From: Arenibacter echinorum
GTDB lineage: Bacteria > Bacteroidota > Bacteroidia > Flavobacteriales > Flavobacteriaceae
Direction: 5' to 3'
DNA: 64,000 nucleotides
Assembly: GCF_003259375.1 (NCBI RefSeq)
Contig: NZ_QLLN01000007.1
Location: forward strand, 186,001 to 250,000
Positions 35,691 to 45,186 of the stretch are shown here, one piece after another. The translations under genes were made by a program, and so were the position numbers. The notes under the pieces were generated by a model, which did not search any database, was not told the origin of the DNA, and was given only the letters and a program-made list of their open reading frames with translations. Each line of letters opens with the position of its first letter. The first letter of the stretch is position 1.

Positions 35691-36578
35691 TTAATTAAAA
35701 CTATCCTCAAATCTGGTATCGGCCGTTCTAACATCCTTATCACTATTTATTTTATTAAGATCAAAATTTCTGTGATTACTTCCATCAAAATCAAAAAGAG
35801 CAAAATTATTTTTACCCGCATCCTTACTGAAATCATTTTCGCCAAATCTATTATTTTGAAGTTGTACCAGTTTTAGATTAGGAAGACTTAAGATATCCTC
35901 CGGGAATTCTCCCCTAAATCGGTTTTCCGCCAAAACAAGCATTTTAAGATTGGTCAGGTTTTCCAGACTGTCCGGCACTACGCCACTAAAATTATTATCG
36001 CCCAACTCCAAACGTTCTAAATATTTTAAATTTCCAAAGGTCAAAGGTATAGAACCACTTAATCCATTATGGGAAAGCAATATTACCCTTAGCCTTTTAA
36101 TCTCACCCATACTTAGAGGCAATTCTCCAGAAAGGTCATTATAAAAAAGATCCAGTACAAGAAGCTTTTCCAAACTCCCAATATTTTTAGGAATCGTCCC
36201 TGTTATTTTATTTTTACCCAACCTTAGCACAACCAATTTTTTTAATTCCGTTATACTTTCTGGAATACTCCCTCCAATATTATTTAAGGCAAGGTTCAAT
36301 ACTTTTAAATTCTTTAGGTCGCCTATTGAATTTGGTATGCTCCCCTTAAGATTATTATTCATTAAATTAAGGGATACCACCTTATTGTTCTCAAGGGTAA
36401 CACCCTCCCAGGTAGATACCGGAGCGTTCAAGTCCCATCCCTTGGTCCAGGTATGGCCCTTTGCACTGTTATAGAGGTCTACAAGCACATTTTTTTCCAG
36501 TTCAGAAACCTGACCAGATAAAAATTGTCCAAATAAAACCACAAATAGCATAAATATGCTTTTTTTCATATTTTTCAC
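35691..36578 (-). CDS. Secreted leucine-rich-repeat protein (LRR-2)
   Basis: A 295-residue protein with a signal peptide (MKNMKKSIFMLFVVLFGQFLSG). The same N-cap family segment VDLYNSAKGHTWTKGWDLNAPV is followed by WEGVTLENNKVVSLNLMNNNL and about eight LRRs of plant type. The C-terminus RTADTRFEDSFN matches the LRR-1 tail. It comes first in the pair and shares the promoter region 36579-36735, where direct repeats and a -7 box are found. The duplication is recent enough to keep tail and cap but with diverged repeats. Confidence 0.88.
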   Translation of the reverse strand: MKNMKKSIFMLFVVLFGQFLSGQVSELEKNVLVDLYNSAKGHTWTKGWDLNAPVSTWEGVTLENNKVVSLNLMNNNLKGSIPNSIGDLKNLKVLNLALNNIGGSIPESITELKKLVVLRLGKNKITGTIPKNIGSLEKLLVLDLFYNDLSGELPLSMGEIKRLRVILLSHNGLSGSIPLTFGNLKYLERLELGDNNFSGVVPDSLENLTNLKMLVLAENRFRGEFPEDILSLPNLKLVQLQNNRFGENDFSKDAGKNNFALFDFDGSNHRNFDLNKINSDKDVRTADTRFEDSFN

Positions 36579-36639
36579 TTTTATCCTAAATAAAGAATAA
36601 GAATTACCCTACAAAATAAGGTTATTGTCCGACAAACAG

Positions 36640-36647
36640 CAAAAATA
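36640..36647 (-). promoter_or_regulatory. -7 box (TATTTTTG) before the LRR pair
   Basis: Matches TAnnTTTG on the minus strand, 61 bases before the LRR-2 ATG. The paired direct repeats at 36678-36710 lie 30-63 bases upstream of it, where an activator would bind. Confidence 0.45.
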
Positions 36648-36677
36648 TTCGATGAAATAAGCTCGAAAGCCCCTTAT

Positions 36678-36710
36678 TTGTTGTGAAAGTGCAAAAAGTT
36701 GTGGTGAAAG
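36678..36710. promoter_or_regulatory. Paired direct repeat TTGTKGTGAAAG, candidate activator site
   Basis: TTGTTGTGAAAG (36678-36689) and TTGTGGTGAAAG (36699-36710) differ at one of 12 bases and start 21 bases apart, two helical turns. This layout, upstream of a -7 box, matches sites of activators that bind as a head-to-tail pair (LytTR type, for instance). The protein is not identified here. Confidence 0.5.
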
Positions 36711-36735
36711 AAATTTAAACACTTGGATTTATTTC

Positions 36736-38652
36736 CTACAAAGAGAATTCTTCAAGTTCCAAAGTGATATTTTCCCAAGTTTTCATAAGGTTTTCGAGGT
36801 TCTTTTTTTTCTTTTGATAAGCGTCGAAAAAATTGGCCTTTGCAATTGTTGCATCATAATTCATAAGTAGGTCATGATCAATTCCTGCTATTTCCTTTTC
36901 TAAGCGGGCAATGTCACTTTCCGCTGAACTAAGCTTATTTTTTAAAGATTTTATCTTTTTTTGATCTTCGAAATCGATGTGTTTCTCCTGGGGTTTTTCT
37001 TTTTTCTGGACTACCGTTTGCTTCTTTTCTATTGCCCTGAAATCCTCAACTTTCCTCTGCTCCAAATAGAAATCGATGTCCCCAAGATATTCTTTGATGC
37101 TGCCATCCCTAAATTCATATACCTTGTTCGTAAGTCCCTGCAAAAAATCCCGATCGTGACTCACTAATATCAAGGTTCCATCAAAATTCTGAAGGGCCTG
37201 CTTTAGCACATTCTTGGATTTGATGTCCAAATGGTTTGTTGGCTCATCCATAACCAACACATTAAAAGGCTGTAGTAGCATTTTTGCGAGGGCCAATCTG
37301 TTCCGCTCACCTCCAGATAGTACTTTTACATATTTCTCCACCTCATCGCCCCTAAATAAAAAAGACCCCAATATATCCCTAACTTTACTCCTGTTCTTTT
37401 CATTGGCCGCATCTAACATGGTATCCAAAATAGTCTTTTCCCCATCCAAATATTCTGCCTGATTTTGTGCGAAATATCCAATTTGAACATTATGACCTAA
37501 TTTTAGGTGCCCCTTATGATCCAAATCTCCCACCATTATTTTTGCCAGAGTGGATTTCCCTTGCCCATTTTGCCCAACAAATGCGGTTTTGGAGTCCCGC
37601 TCTATCAACAGGTCTATTTTCTCTAGTACATGGTTGTCTCCATAACTCTTGGATAAGCCTTCTATTTCTGTTACAACTTTACCAGGGGTAACGGAAATTT
37701 GAAATCTCAAGTTCATAACACTATTGTCATCCTCATCAACCTCTATCCGCTCCATTTTATCGAGCTTCTTGATTAGGGACTGTGCCATGGAGGCCTTTGT
37801 GGATTTGGCCCTGAACTTTTCAATCAATCTTTCAGCCTGCTGTATTTCCTTCTCTTGATTTTTCTGGGCATTTAACTGCTGCTGCTTTATTTCGTTCCTA
37901 AGCACCAAGTATTTGGAATAGGGCTTATTGTAATCATATATCCTTCCCAATGAAATTTCAATAGTCCTATTGGTAACATTATCCAAAAACATTTTATCGT
38001 GGGAGACTATCATAACACCCCCGGAATAATTCTTCAGGAAATTTTCCAACCAAATTATTGATTCTATATCCAAGTGGTTTGTTGGCTCATCCAATAAGAG
38101 TACGTCATTGCTCTGTAACAAAAGCTTTGCCAATTCTATCCGCATCCTCCAACCTCCGGAAAAGGTTTCCGTTTTACGATCAAAATCCTCACGTTTAAAA
38201 CCTAGGCCCAACAATACCTTTTCGGTTTCGCCCTGATAATTGTACCCTCCCAAAATCTCATAATGATGGGTTACATCGTTCAAGTCTATAATTAACTGAT
38301 TATAGGCTTCACTTTCATAGTCGGTACGCTCGGCCAGCTGATGGTTAATTTCATCCAACCTGAGCTCCAAAGCCTTTATTTCCTCAAAGGCCTGATGAGC
38401 CTCTTCCTGCACCGTCCTTCCTAGTTCAAAATCGATATCCTGCCGTAGGAATCCCATCTTAATATCTTTATCAGAGGCTATAGTTCCCGAATCTATGGGC
38501 ATATCCTTGGATAAAATTTTCAAAAGCGTAGATTTCCCCGCTCCGTTTTTTCCTATTAGACCAACGCGATCCCCAGAATTTAAACGGAAAGATATTTCTT
38601 CAAACAGATATTCTCCTCCAAAAGAAACGGAGAGATTGTGGATATTAAGCAT
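36736..38652 (-). CDS. ABC-F family ATPase (ribosome-associated type)
   Basis: A 638-residue soluble protein with two ABC domains and no membrane segments. Domain 1 (about 1-255) has GKNGAGKST and LSGG-like TFSGGWRMRIELAKLLL, and the second (about 320-540) has GQNGQGKSTL and LSGGERNRLALAKMLL. Between them a linker with the Pt-type helices (about 240-310) and a C-terminal coiled coil (about 560-635) complete the ABC-F plan. The family acts on translating ribosomes, in translation control or antibiotic protection. It stands alone, divergent from the DUF983 gene. Confidence 0.93.
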   Translation of the reverse strand: MLNIHNLSVSFGGEYLFEEISFRLNSGDRVGLIGKNGAGKSTLLKILSKDMPIDSGTIASDKDIKMGFLRQDIDFELGRTVQEEAHQAFEEIKALELRLDEINHQLAERTDYESEAYNQLIIDLNDVTHHYEILGGYNYQGETEKVLLGLGFKREDFDRKTETFSGGWRMRIELAKLLLQSNDVLLLDEPTNHLDIESIIWLENFLKNYSGGVMIVSHDKMFLDNVTNRTIEISLGRIYDYNKPYSKYLVLRNEIKQQQLNAQKNQEKEIQQAERLIEKFRAKSTKASMAQSLIKKLDKMERIEVDEDDNSVMNLRFQISVTPGKVVTEIEGLSKSYGDNHVLEKIDLLIERDSKTAFVGQNGQGKSTLAKIMVGDLDHKGHLKLGHNVQIGYFAQNQAEYLDGEKTILDTMLDAANEKNRSKVRDILGSFLFRGDEVEKYVKVLSGGERNRLALAKMLLQPFNVLVMDEPTNHLDIKSKNVLKQALQNFDGTLILVSHDRDFLQGLTNKVYEFRDGSIKEYLGDIDFYLEQRKVEDFRAIEKKQTVVQKKEKPQEKHIDFEDQKKIKSLKNKLSSAESDIARLEKEIAGIDHDLLMNYDATIAKANFFDAYQKKKKNLENLMKTWENITLELEEFSL

Positions 38653-38693
38653 ATTTGGTGACTAATGTTACACTGATTAATGCTACAAAAATG

Positions 38694-38701
38694 TAATTTT
38701 G
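38694..38701 (+). promoter_or_regulatory. -7 box (TAATTTTG) inside an 8-bp dyad
   Basis: The box matches TAnnTTTG and ends 16 bases before the DUF983 ATG. It overlaps an inverted repeat CTACAAAA / TTTTGTAG (38683-38690, 38697-38704), which might be an operator between the divergent DUF983 and ABC-F genes. Confidence 0.4.
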
Positions 38702-38717
38702 TAGAAACTTTTTGCAA

Positions 38718-39110
38718 ATGTTAAAAAAAGGAAACAAACTCTACAGCATTTTAACAGGAACTTGTCCTAAATGTCATGAAGAGAGTATGTATCAGGACAA
38801 AAACCCATATCATTTGGGCAATATCTTCAAAATGAACGAGCGTTGCTCGCATTGCGGTACCAAATATAAAATAGAACCCTCTTTTTTTTACGGGGCCATG
38901 TATGTTAGTTATGGTGTAGGTGTAGCCTTTGCCGTAGCCGCTTTCGTAATTGCTTTTTTATTTTTCCAAGCTACCTTAATAAATACCTTTATTGCCATCA
39001 TTGCTACGATGATCGTGTTTATGCCATTTATCATTAGGGTATCACGAAACATTTGGATCAATTTCTTCATAAAATACGACCCAAAGGCCACTACTAAGAT
39101 CAGTTCCTAA
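38718..39110 (+). CDS. DUF983 small membrane protein
   Basis: A 130-residue protein from the ATG at 38718; a TTG six bases upstream is in frame but less likely. It opens with two zinc-type pairs, CPKCHEES and CSHCGTKY (residues about 15-48), typical of DUF983, and then two membrane segments (about residues 57-105). Role unknown; the zinc-ribbon plus membrane layout is conserved in Bacteroidota and Alphaproteobacteria. Its last codons overlap the convergent oxidoreductase gene by 11 bases. Confidence 0.85.
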   Translation: MLKKGNKLYSILTGTCPKCHEESMYQDKNPYHLGNIFKMNERCSHCGTKYKIEPSFFYGAMYVSYGVGVAFAVAAFVIAFLFFQATLINTFIAIIATMIVFMPFIIRVSRNIWINFFIKYDPKATTKISS

Positions 39111-40155
39111 AATGCTTCTTGGTAAAACGCGATAGGTCCATTTCGGGCGCCATAGCCTCTTTATTTTCTATTAAGGCATAAAGTTGTATGGACGCCATAG
39201 GGGCAATCATAACCCCACGGGAACCCAATCCATTTAGTAAATACATGTTTTCATGTTGGGGATGCCTGCCTACTAGTGGCTTCCTATCACTCACCGTTGG
39301 CCTAATGCCAGCAACATGATCAATAACTTCATAAGGACATCTTAGAAAAGTATTCAACTTTTGCAAAAGCTCCTGTTTGCATTCTTCGGTGGGAGTATTG
39401 CTTTTATCTTTCCATTTATAGGTAGCACCCACTCTATACATATCATTGCCCAAGGGAATAATAAAAACAGACGATTTTATAACCCTCTCCTCTTTTAAGG
39501 CCGGTGCCTTGATACTCAACAATTCCCCTTTGGTACCGTTGAGCGGCAAATAATTGAAATATGGGTTGTTTTTGATCCCAAACCCTGTTGCAAAAACTAT
39601 GTTTCTAGCCTTTGTACCATGATATTCCACAAATCCGTCCTGTAGCGTTAGGGCTTCAAAGTCAAAGGTTTCCCTGAGCAATACATCTTTATCCCTCAGA
39701 TACTTGCCGTAGTGCAAAAGTAAAACGGCAGTATCTATCCTTCCCGTATGCATTACCTCCCCATAGCCATAGGGAGCTTCGATACTGGGATTATGATTGG
39801 AAAGTATTTTTGGGGCCACAAAATGGCCCAAATTCGGTTTGTCCGAAGCTTCAAACCAAAGGTTCTGTTCATTTATACTGGCAAAACGTCTCAGGATCGG
39901 AATCTTGTAATCCAATTGGACATTTAATTTCTTTTCCAATTCGGAATAGAAGGGAATGGCCAAGTCTAACTGTTCTTTGGCATTCCAGGCCAATGTAAAG
40001 CGCTTAAGGGTAACCGGATTGTACAGTCCACCTGCTACTACGGAAGAGGTTTGGGAATCATCACTGATTACTTTAAAAGATTTTTTATTTATCTCCAATA
40101 CTTCGCAAAAGGAAATACCGGCCAAGCCCAGACCCACAATTAGATAATCTACCAT
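39100..40155 (-). CDS. FAD-dependent oxidoreductase (DAO family)
   Basis: A 351-residue protein with the dinucleotide motif VGLGLAGISFCEVLE at residues 6-20 and the conserved motif FATGFG near residue 190. A C-terminal GSRGVMIAP segment (about 310) completes the D-amino-acid-oxidase (DAO) fold. The family oxidises amino acids or related amines; the precise substrate cannot be read. It is transcribed toward the DUF983 gene with an 11-base 3' overlap. Confidence 0.88.
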   Translation of the reverse strand: MVDYLIVGLGLAGISFCEVLEINKKSFKVISDDSQTSSVVAGGLYNPVTLKRFTLAWNAKEQLDLAIPFYSELEKKLNVQLDYKIPILRRFASINEQNLWFEASDKPNLGHFVAPKILSNHNPSIEAPYGYGEVMHTGRIDTAVLLLHYGKYLRDKDVLLRETFDFEALTLQDGFVEYHGTKARNIVFATGFGIKNNPYFNYLPLNGTKGELLSIKAPALKEERVIKSSVFIIPLGNDMYRVGATYKWKDKSNTPTEECKQELLQKLNTFLRCPYEVIDHVAGIRPTVSDRKPLVGRHPQHENMYLLNGLGSRGVMIAPMASIQLYALIENKEAMAPEMDLSRFTKKHFRN

Positions 40156-40282
40156 TTTGCAAAAGTAGAGAAGGAAATCTAAATCTTCATCAAATTGAAA
40201 TATTAATCATCCTGCTTTCTATAAAAGCACCATTCTTCACTATGCAATGATTTAAAGTAAAATATAAATCTGTTAAAAAAGG

Positions 40283-40310
40283 AAGCGCCACATCTTAGGA
40301 TGTGGCGCTT
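40283..40310 (-). terminator. Rho-independent terminator after gldN
   Basis: Perfect 12-bp stem AAGCGCCACATC / GATGTGGCGCTT with a four-base loop, followed on the minus strand by CCTTTTTT. It lies 33 bases past the gldN stop and ends the gldKLMN transcript. Confidence 0.9.
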
Positions 40311-40342
40311 AGCTTTATATGTGAATTGGAATATTATTAAGG

Positions 40343-41245
40343 CTAGTAGGCCCACATATCTTGTTCTCTATCTCGGATAACCTCTTTAATACGTTTGGAT
40401 TCCAATAATTGGAACAAGGCATTATCAGCTATATAGTCCTTAACCTCACGATCTCCATGCACGTTATCTTCCTTATAGATCGTTGCATTGAATCTTCTTG
40501 CATTCAACAACATATCAAAAGAAATAGGCTGTGCGGAATTTCGTTGATTAAACACTTTGGCCTCATGTAATATCTGTCTTGCACTAGGATACCATACCCA
40601 AAACAATGGAACTTTTGCCTCGGCCAAATCCATAGACTCATCGTCTATAAAGTTAACGTCGGGAGCTACAGGTGCAATACCCAACAATCGGTATTTTAAT
40701 TCACCCAATCTTTTGTCGAAATACCAGATTCCTTTAACAAGGTACTCCTCCAAATCGGCAGCAACAAGGTTCCTACGATTAATATATTCAGGAGAAATAG
40801 GCTCTCCCGCATTATATTGCTCGTATCCGTAGTCTGTAGTATCTACTTTTTGCAAAGTTGCAGCCAAATCGCTGAACTTTCTTTTTTCGGTAAAATAGGA
40901 ATCTACATAGACGTCTTCCAATTTTCCATTTTTTATATTCTTGATCAACACATCGTATAAAGACCTTCTATCAGGACCTATATCAATGGTATCTAAAGGA
41001 TAATAAAGTGGAAAATTAACACGCTCGTCCAAGTCGATCACTTCCCAAATGGTTTTGGACCAGAGAATATCCCTGTCGTCTACGTAAGCGTAAGGTAAAG
41101 GAGCGTCATTATCTTTAGCAATTTGCGCTTCCGTCTTCTTCCCTATCTCTTCCGGTAATTTGGCATTTAAAATATTAGCCTGGGCGGAAATAGACAATGG
41201 TAACAGGACCACTACTCCAATTAATAAAACATTTTTCCAATTCAT
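40343..41245 (-). CDS. gldN: Gliding motility / type IX secretion protein GldN
   Basis: A 300-residue protein from the ATG at 41245, which gives a normal signal peptide (MNWKNVLLIGVVVLLPLSISAQ); a longer frame begins at 41281. The mature protein is rich in conserved aromatic segments such as YAYVDDRDILWSKTIWEVIDL, FNQRNSAQPISFDMLLNARRF and the end RDREQDMWAY, as in GldN. GldN forms the periplasmic ring with GldK of the type IX secretion system. It is the last gene of the operon gldK-gldL-gldM-gldN, with the terminator behind it. Confidence 0.93.
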   Translation of the reverse strand: MNWKNVLLIGVVVLLPLSISAQANILNAKLPEEIGKKTEAQIAKDNDAPLPYAYVDDRDILWSKTIWEVIDLDERVNFPLYYPLDTIDIGPDRRSLYDVLIKNIKNGKLEDVYVDSYFTEKRKFSDLAATLQKVDTTDYGYEQYNAGEPISPEYINRRNLVAADLEEYLVKGIWYFDKRLGELKYRLLGIAPVAPDVNFIDDESMDLAEAKVPLFWVWYPSARQILHEAKVFNQRNSAQPISFDMLLNARRFNATIYKEDNVHGDREVKDYIADNALFQLLESKRIKEVIRDREQDMWAY

Positions 41246-41351
41246 CTGTTTAAATTTATTGTTTTTAATCTTCAGTCCCACCGAAGTTGGACTGGTGAAT
41301 TAGCCATGGTAAACATTCTTAATTTGCCATGGCCGTTTCACAACATTTTTA

Positions 41352-42920
41352 CTAGTTTGTTATCTCCACAACAACCGGAGATACTTTTTTAAGCTTATAG
41401 CCTTTATTGTTAGTAATGTAGGCTTCGATATCAAATATTTGAACGGCATCTCCACGACCTGCCCTTTTAAGCGCAGACTTGGCTCTTTCATCCAATTTGT
41501 TTCCGTTTACATCTACTGTAGGCTGTCCTGGTACTTTAAATTTGAATCCACTAACCGCAAGGTTAAGATCAAAATCAAAGTCTTCCAATAGAGCTCCAAT
41601 AGTAGAAATCTCTAGGTTGTTTTTACCCATTTTAGCACTTCCAGATTCTCCTCTTACAGATCCTGAAGGTCTTGGAATATCCTTAATCCTAAACTCGGAC
41701 GAAGTTTTGATCATTTGTCCATCAGGTAATTTACCTGAAGCAGTTATAGAAACAGTTCTACCTGTACCAGGATTCATAGCGTATTTACTTCCACTCTGCT
41801 TACTAAGCCCTGGAGCGGATGCAGATACATTGTTATCAGGAATACCAGGAATGGATATGGTTATAGGGTTTGAAACACCACGATAAACAACATTCATTTT
41901 ATCAGCTGAAATAACGGCAGCATTTGGTTTGGTAATAGTGGCAAATGTAGAGGATACTGGCACTTCTGTACGCTCTCCATCTTGCATAAATACCAAGTTA
42001 CCTGCAATCTTATGATCACCAGCACTTCCAGCACTTACGGTCAATCTTACCTTACCGTCCTCGATTACATAATCGGTACCTTCACTTAACTTTCTACCAT
42101 CTAGGGTCAAGTTAACTTCGTTAGGTTTTGTAGTGGCATCTTTACGACCCAATACAATATTTCCTGCAAATTTTTCACCTGCATAAAAAGCAGATTTCTC
42201 TTGCTCCAACAAAGTGGTATAATTGGTCATAGAAACCTCACTGCTCAACTGTCCTTGAAGCATAGCTTTTAGAGCATCCTCCTCGGTAGCCTTAATATCG
42301 GCCTGAAGTGAAGTGATCTTGGTCAAAGAAGCTACTAACGGATAACCTTCAAAGTTATAGTTCAACCAATCTTGCTTGGAACCATCCCTTTTTTCAACCT
42401 TACCGTTCTCATCTCCAGTTTCGAACCTAGAATTTACAGAAGACTTTACAGACTCCAATTCCTTAGGCATAACTGCAGCAATCTGGGTACGATAGTTTAC
42501 CAAGCGATCCAAGAACTCTTTACCATCCGCTCCAAGTTGGTCTCCTTGGAAAAAACGTTGATCTAAATAATCGGTCTTATCCATAACTTGATAATCTTTT
42601 GGATCATCAACATCGGCCATCATCTCCTTTTTCAAGTTTTCCAAGTATAGGTAATACTCTGAAGACAATTCCTTTATTTTCTTGGCATCCTCCAAAAGAG
42701 GGCCAAATTTCTCAGCATTTTCAGATGCTTTGGTTTCAAGACCACTTAGGAAAGCCGTATTGTTTTCCGTGGTTTTTACGTTAGAAGCTTCTAACTTTTC
42801 GTTCATAAGACCGAAAGCCGATAGAACTTCTTTTCCCATATTTAAGGCCAACATCGCGATGAAGATCAAGTACATTAGGTTGATCATCTTCTGACGTGGT
42901 GTTGCTTTTCCTCCTGCCAT
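41352..42920 (-). CDS. gldM: Gliding motility / type IX secretion protein GldM
   Basis: A 522-residue protein with a single membrane helix near the N-terminus (about residues 13-32: QKMINLMYLIFIAMLALNMGKEV). The cytoplasmic start MAGGKATPR is characteristic. The periplasmic part has four domains of helical bundle then beta-rich type, with DAVQIFDIEAYITNNKG near the end. GldM and GldL form the proton-driven rotary motor core that powers type IX secretion and gliding. It sits directly after gldL (58-base gap) and 106 bases before gldN. Confidence 0.95.
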   Translation of the reverse strand: MAGGKATPRQKMINLMYLIFIAMLALNMGKEVLSAFGLMNEKLEASNVKTTENNTAFLSGLETKASENAEKFGPLLEDAKKIKELSSEYYLYLENLKKEMMADVDDPKDYQVMDKTDYLDQRFFQGDQLGADGKEFLDRLVNYRTQIAAVMPKELESVKSSVNSRFETGDENGKVEKRDGSKQDWLNYNFEGYPLVASLTKITSLQADIKATEEDALKAMLQGQLSSEVSMTNYTTLLEQEKSAFYAGEKFAGNIVLGRKDATTKPNEVNLTLDGRKLSEGTDYVIEDGKVRLTVSAGSAGDHKIAGNLVFMQDGERTEVPVSSTFATITKPNAAVISADKMNVVYRGVSNPITISIPGIPDNNVSASAPGLSKQSGSKYAMNPGTGRTVSITASGKLPDGQMIKTSSEFRIKDIPRPSGSVRGESGSAKMGKNNLEISTIGALLEDFDFDLNLAVSGFKFKVPGQPTVDVNGNKLDERAKSALKRAGRGDAVQIFDIEAYITNNKGYKLKKVSPVVVEITN

Positions 42921-42978
42921 TTTTCTAATTAGTTTTAATTATTAATTGATTTGGGTTTGGTTATTGAATTTTAACTAA

Positions 42979-43629
42979 TTAGTTTCTATTCATTGCAGAT
43001 AACATACCACCGTAAACTCCGTTCAAAGAAGAAAGGTTGGTTGCCAAAGATTCCATTTGATCTTTAAGGGCACTTGAATTCTGTACCACTTCCTCGTTGA
43101 TGGAAGCTTGTCTGCTTGCGCTTTCCAATTGTACTTTATAAAGACTGTTCAAAGATTCCATTTGAGCGGCAGCTTGTACCATTTCATCAGAATACTTTTT
43201 AGTAGATTCCATAGCATCAACAGTAGGAGCTATACCTTTGGCAGCACCTTCAAAGTTTCTAATGCTAGATCCAAGACTTTCCATAAGGTTGGCATCTACA
43301 CCGGCTTCTTTTAACAAATCATCCAATTTTTTGGATAAAGAAGCTTCTGCCTCTTTCAGTTCAGCTTTGGAATTTGATTTTCCAGCGGTAGCACCTCCAT
43401 TTAATTCCGGGTACACCAATGACCAATCGTATTCGTCATCTACTGGTTCAAATGCACTGATAGCAAAAATTAATGCTTCGGTAATAAGACCGATTGCCAA
43501 TAACAATCCTCCCGTAAGTGGGCCAAATTGCCAGTGAAGGATCTTAAACAATGCTCCTATAATTACTACAGATGCACCAAGGCCGTAGGCCATGTTAAAT
43601 AATTTCTTAGTTGATTTTGACTGTGCCAT
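42979..43629 (-). CDS. gldL: Gliding motility / type IX secretion motor protein GldL
   Basis: A 216-residue protein with two membrane helices at about residues 15-35 and 38-58. The first helix and loop read MAYGLGASVVIIGALFKILHWQFGP, with Lys and His between; the second contains a glutamate (ITEALIF), known to be needed for proton flow in GldL motors. The cytoplasmic tail (about 70-216) is a coiled coil. It pairs with GldM as a 5:2 motor. Its gap to gldK is 85 bases. Confidence 0.95.
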   Translation of the reverse strand: MAQSKSTKKLFNMAYGLGASVVIIGALFKILHWQFGPLTGGLLLAIGLITEALIFAISAFEPVDDEYDWSLVYPELNGGATAGKSNSKAELKEAEASLSKKLDDLLKEAGVDANLMESLGSSIRNFEGAAKGIAPTVDAMESTKKYSDEMVQAAAQMESLNSLYKVQLESASRQASINEEVVQNSSALKDQMESLATNLSSLNGVYGGMLSAMNRN

Positions 43630-43714
43630 AATTTTAAATTTAATTAAGTAATGTTAATAATAAGTATTTGGTTTAACGTTTGATTCAATATAAAGGTCTT
43701 CTTTATTTTATATT

Positions 43715-45070
43715 TTAATTGGTAGAGTCTTCCTCTCCCATATAATCCTGTACGGTTCTAAAACCGATATAACTACGTGCCGAATCCTGGTATTCATAAT
43801 CTCTGGTGCTTACCTGTAGGAAATAAGCAACATCTTTCCAAGATCCACCTCGTATAACTTTTCTGGCGTTTTGTGTAGATTCCGCATTTGGATTCATAGT
43901 GGACACATATTCATATGAATTTGGGTCATAGCTACTATTGGTCCATTCGGAAACGTTACCTGCCATATTATAAAGGTTATAATCGTTGGGCTCATAGGCC
44001 TTTGCCTCTACCGTATACAAGGCTTGATCCGCCGCATAATCCCCACGCTGTGGTTTAAAGTTGGCCATAAAACACCCGGTATCACTAATTACATAAGGTC
44101 CTCCCCATGGGTATGTTCCTCCTTCTATACCTCCTCTTGCAGCATATTCCCATTCCGCTTCGGTAGGTAATCTAAAGCGGTTGACAAATTGCTTACCCCT
44201 ACTTTTTTGATCGTCGTTCTTGAACTTGGTCCTCCAGTTACAAAAGGCCTGTGCCTGTTGCCAAGAAACACCTACCACAGGATAATCACTATAGGCATCG
44301 TGCCAGAAGTAATCGTTGTGCATTGGCTCATTATAAGAGTAGGAGAAATCCTTTATCCATACCGTAGTATCCGGATAAATTTCCAGTTCTTCCTGTTTTA
44401 TAAAATTCTTTCTATTTCCCTTTTTGGCACGGGCCGCAGCCTCAATATCCATCCAGGTATATTTGTATTTCAATTTGGTAACATCTATATGTCGTTGGCC
44501 ATTATAGGATTCCTCCTGGGAAATATACAATGAATCCATAACCTCGGCATAATACTCATCCGGATATTTGGATGTATCCCATGTTAAGCTCTGTTTTCTG
44601 TCCAATGCCCTACCCTCGTAGCCTGTTTCTCCCATACCGGCATAATTGTTCAGCATATACTTGTCGTAGGCAGACAATCTTGTGGTATCGGCATCCTTAA
44701 AGGCATAGTCTCCTATACCTCCATCTTCTGGACCCAATCCCAACTCATCGGCCAAAATAGCCAAATTGGTTCTTGCAATGGAGTCTTTTACCCATTCTAC
44801 AAATTGACGATATTCACTATTCGTAATTTCGGTATCATCCATGTAGAAAGATCGAACAGTTACAGTCTTTGTCGGGGCGTTTAGTACCTTAGCCTGATCT
44901 TCCTCACTCTTACCCATGATGAATGCTCCTCTAGGAATCAATTCCATACCATAGGGTTTTTCAGGATACCACTTTTTTCCTTGAGCTCCGACCAGCTCTC
45001 CTTTTGTTTTGGACCCGCAACTTGAGAGTAAAAAAACAAATGCTATAGATGACAACAATAGCTTCTTCAT
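43715..45070 (-). CDS. gldK: Gliding motility / type IX secretion lipoprotein GldK
   Basis: A 451-residue lipoprotein with lipobox LSSC (C18). The body has the SUMF1/FGE fold: MELIPRGAFIMGKSEEDQ, VRSFYMDDTEITNSEYRQFVEW, RFRLPTEAEWEYAARGGIEGG, NLYNMAGNVSEWTNSSYD and KVIRGGSWKDVAYFLQVSTRDY, with no active-site cysteine pair. These features identify GldK/PorK, which forms the outer-membrane-linked ring with GldN. It opens the gldKLMN operon, 117 bases downstream of the arginase-fold gene. Confidence 0.95.
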   Translation of the reverse strand: MKKLLLSSIAFVFLLSSCGSKTKGELVGAQGKKWYPEKPYGMELIPRGAFIMGKSEEDQAKVLNAPTKTVTVRSFYMDDTEITNSEYRQFVEWVKDSIARTNLAILADELGLGPEDGGIGDYAFKDADTTRLSAYDKYMLNNYAGMGETGYEGRALDRKQSLTWDTSKYPDEYYAEVMDSLYISQEESYNGQRHIDVTKLKYKYTWMDIEAAARAKKGNRKNFIKQEELEIYPDTTVWIKDFSYSYNEPMHNDYFWHDAYSDYPVVGVSWQQAQAFCNWRTKFKNDDQKSRGKQFVNRFRLPTEAEWEYAARGGIEGGTYPWGGPYVISDTGCFMANFKPQRGDYAADQALYTVEAKAYEPNDYNLYNMAGNVSEWTNSSYDPNSYEYVSTMNPNAESTQNARKVIRGGSWKDVAYFLQVSTRDYEYQDSARSYIGFRTVQDYMGEEDSTN

Positions 45071-45186
45071 ACGTTAGGTTAAATTTCGATTATGATTATA
45101 AATGCAAACACAAGTATTATTCTCTAAAACTTATTTTTAAATAATTTATTGTATAAAAATTGTTTTTATACCCTAAATTTATTATT

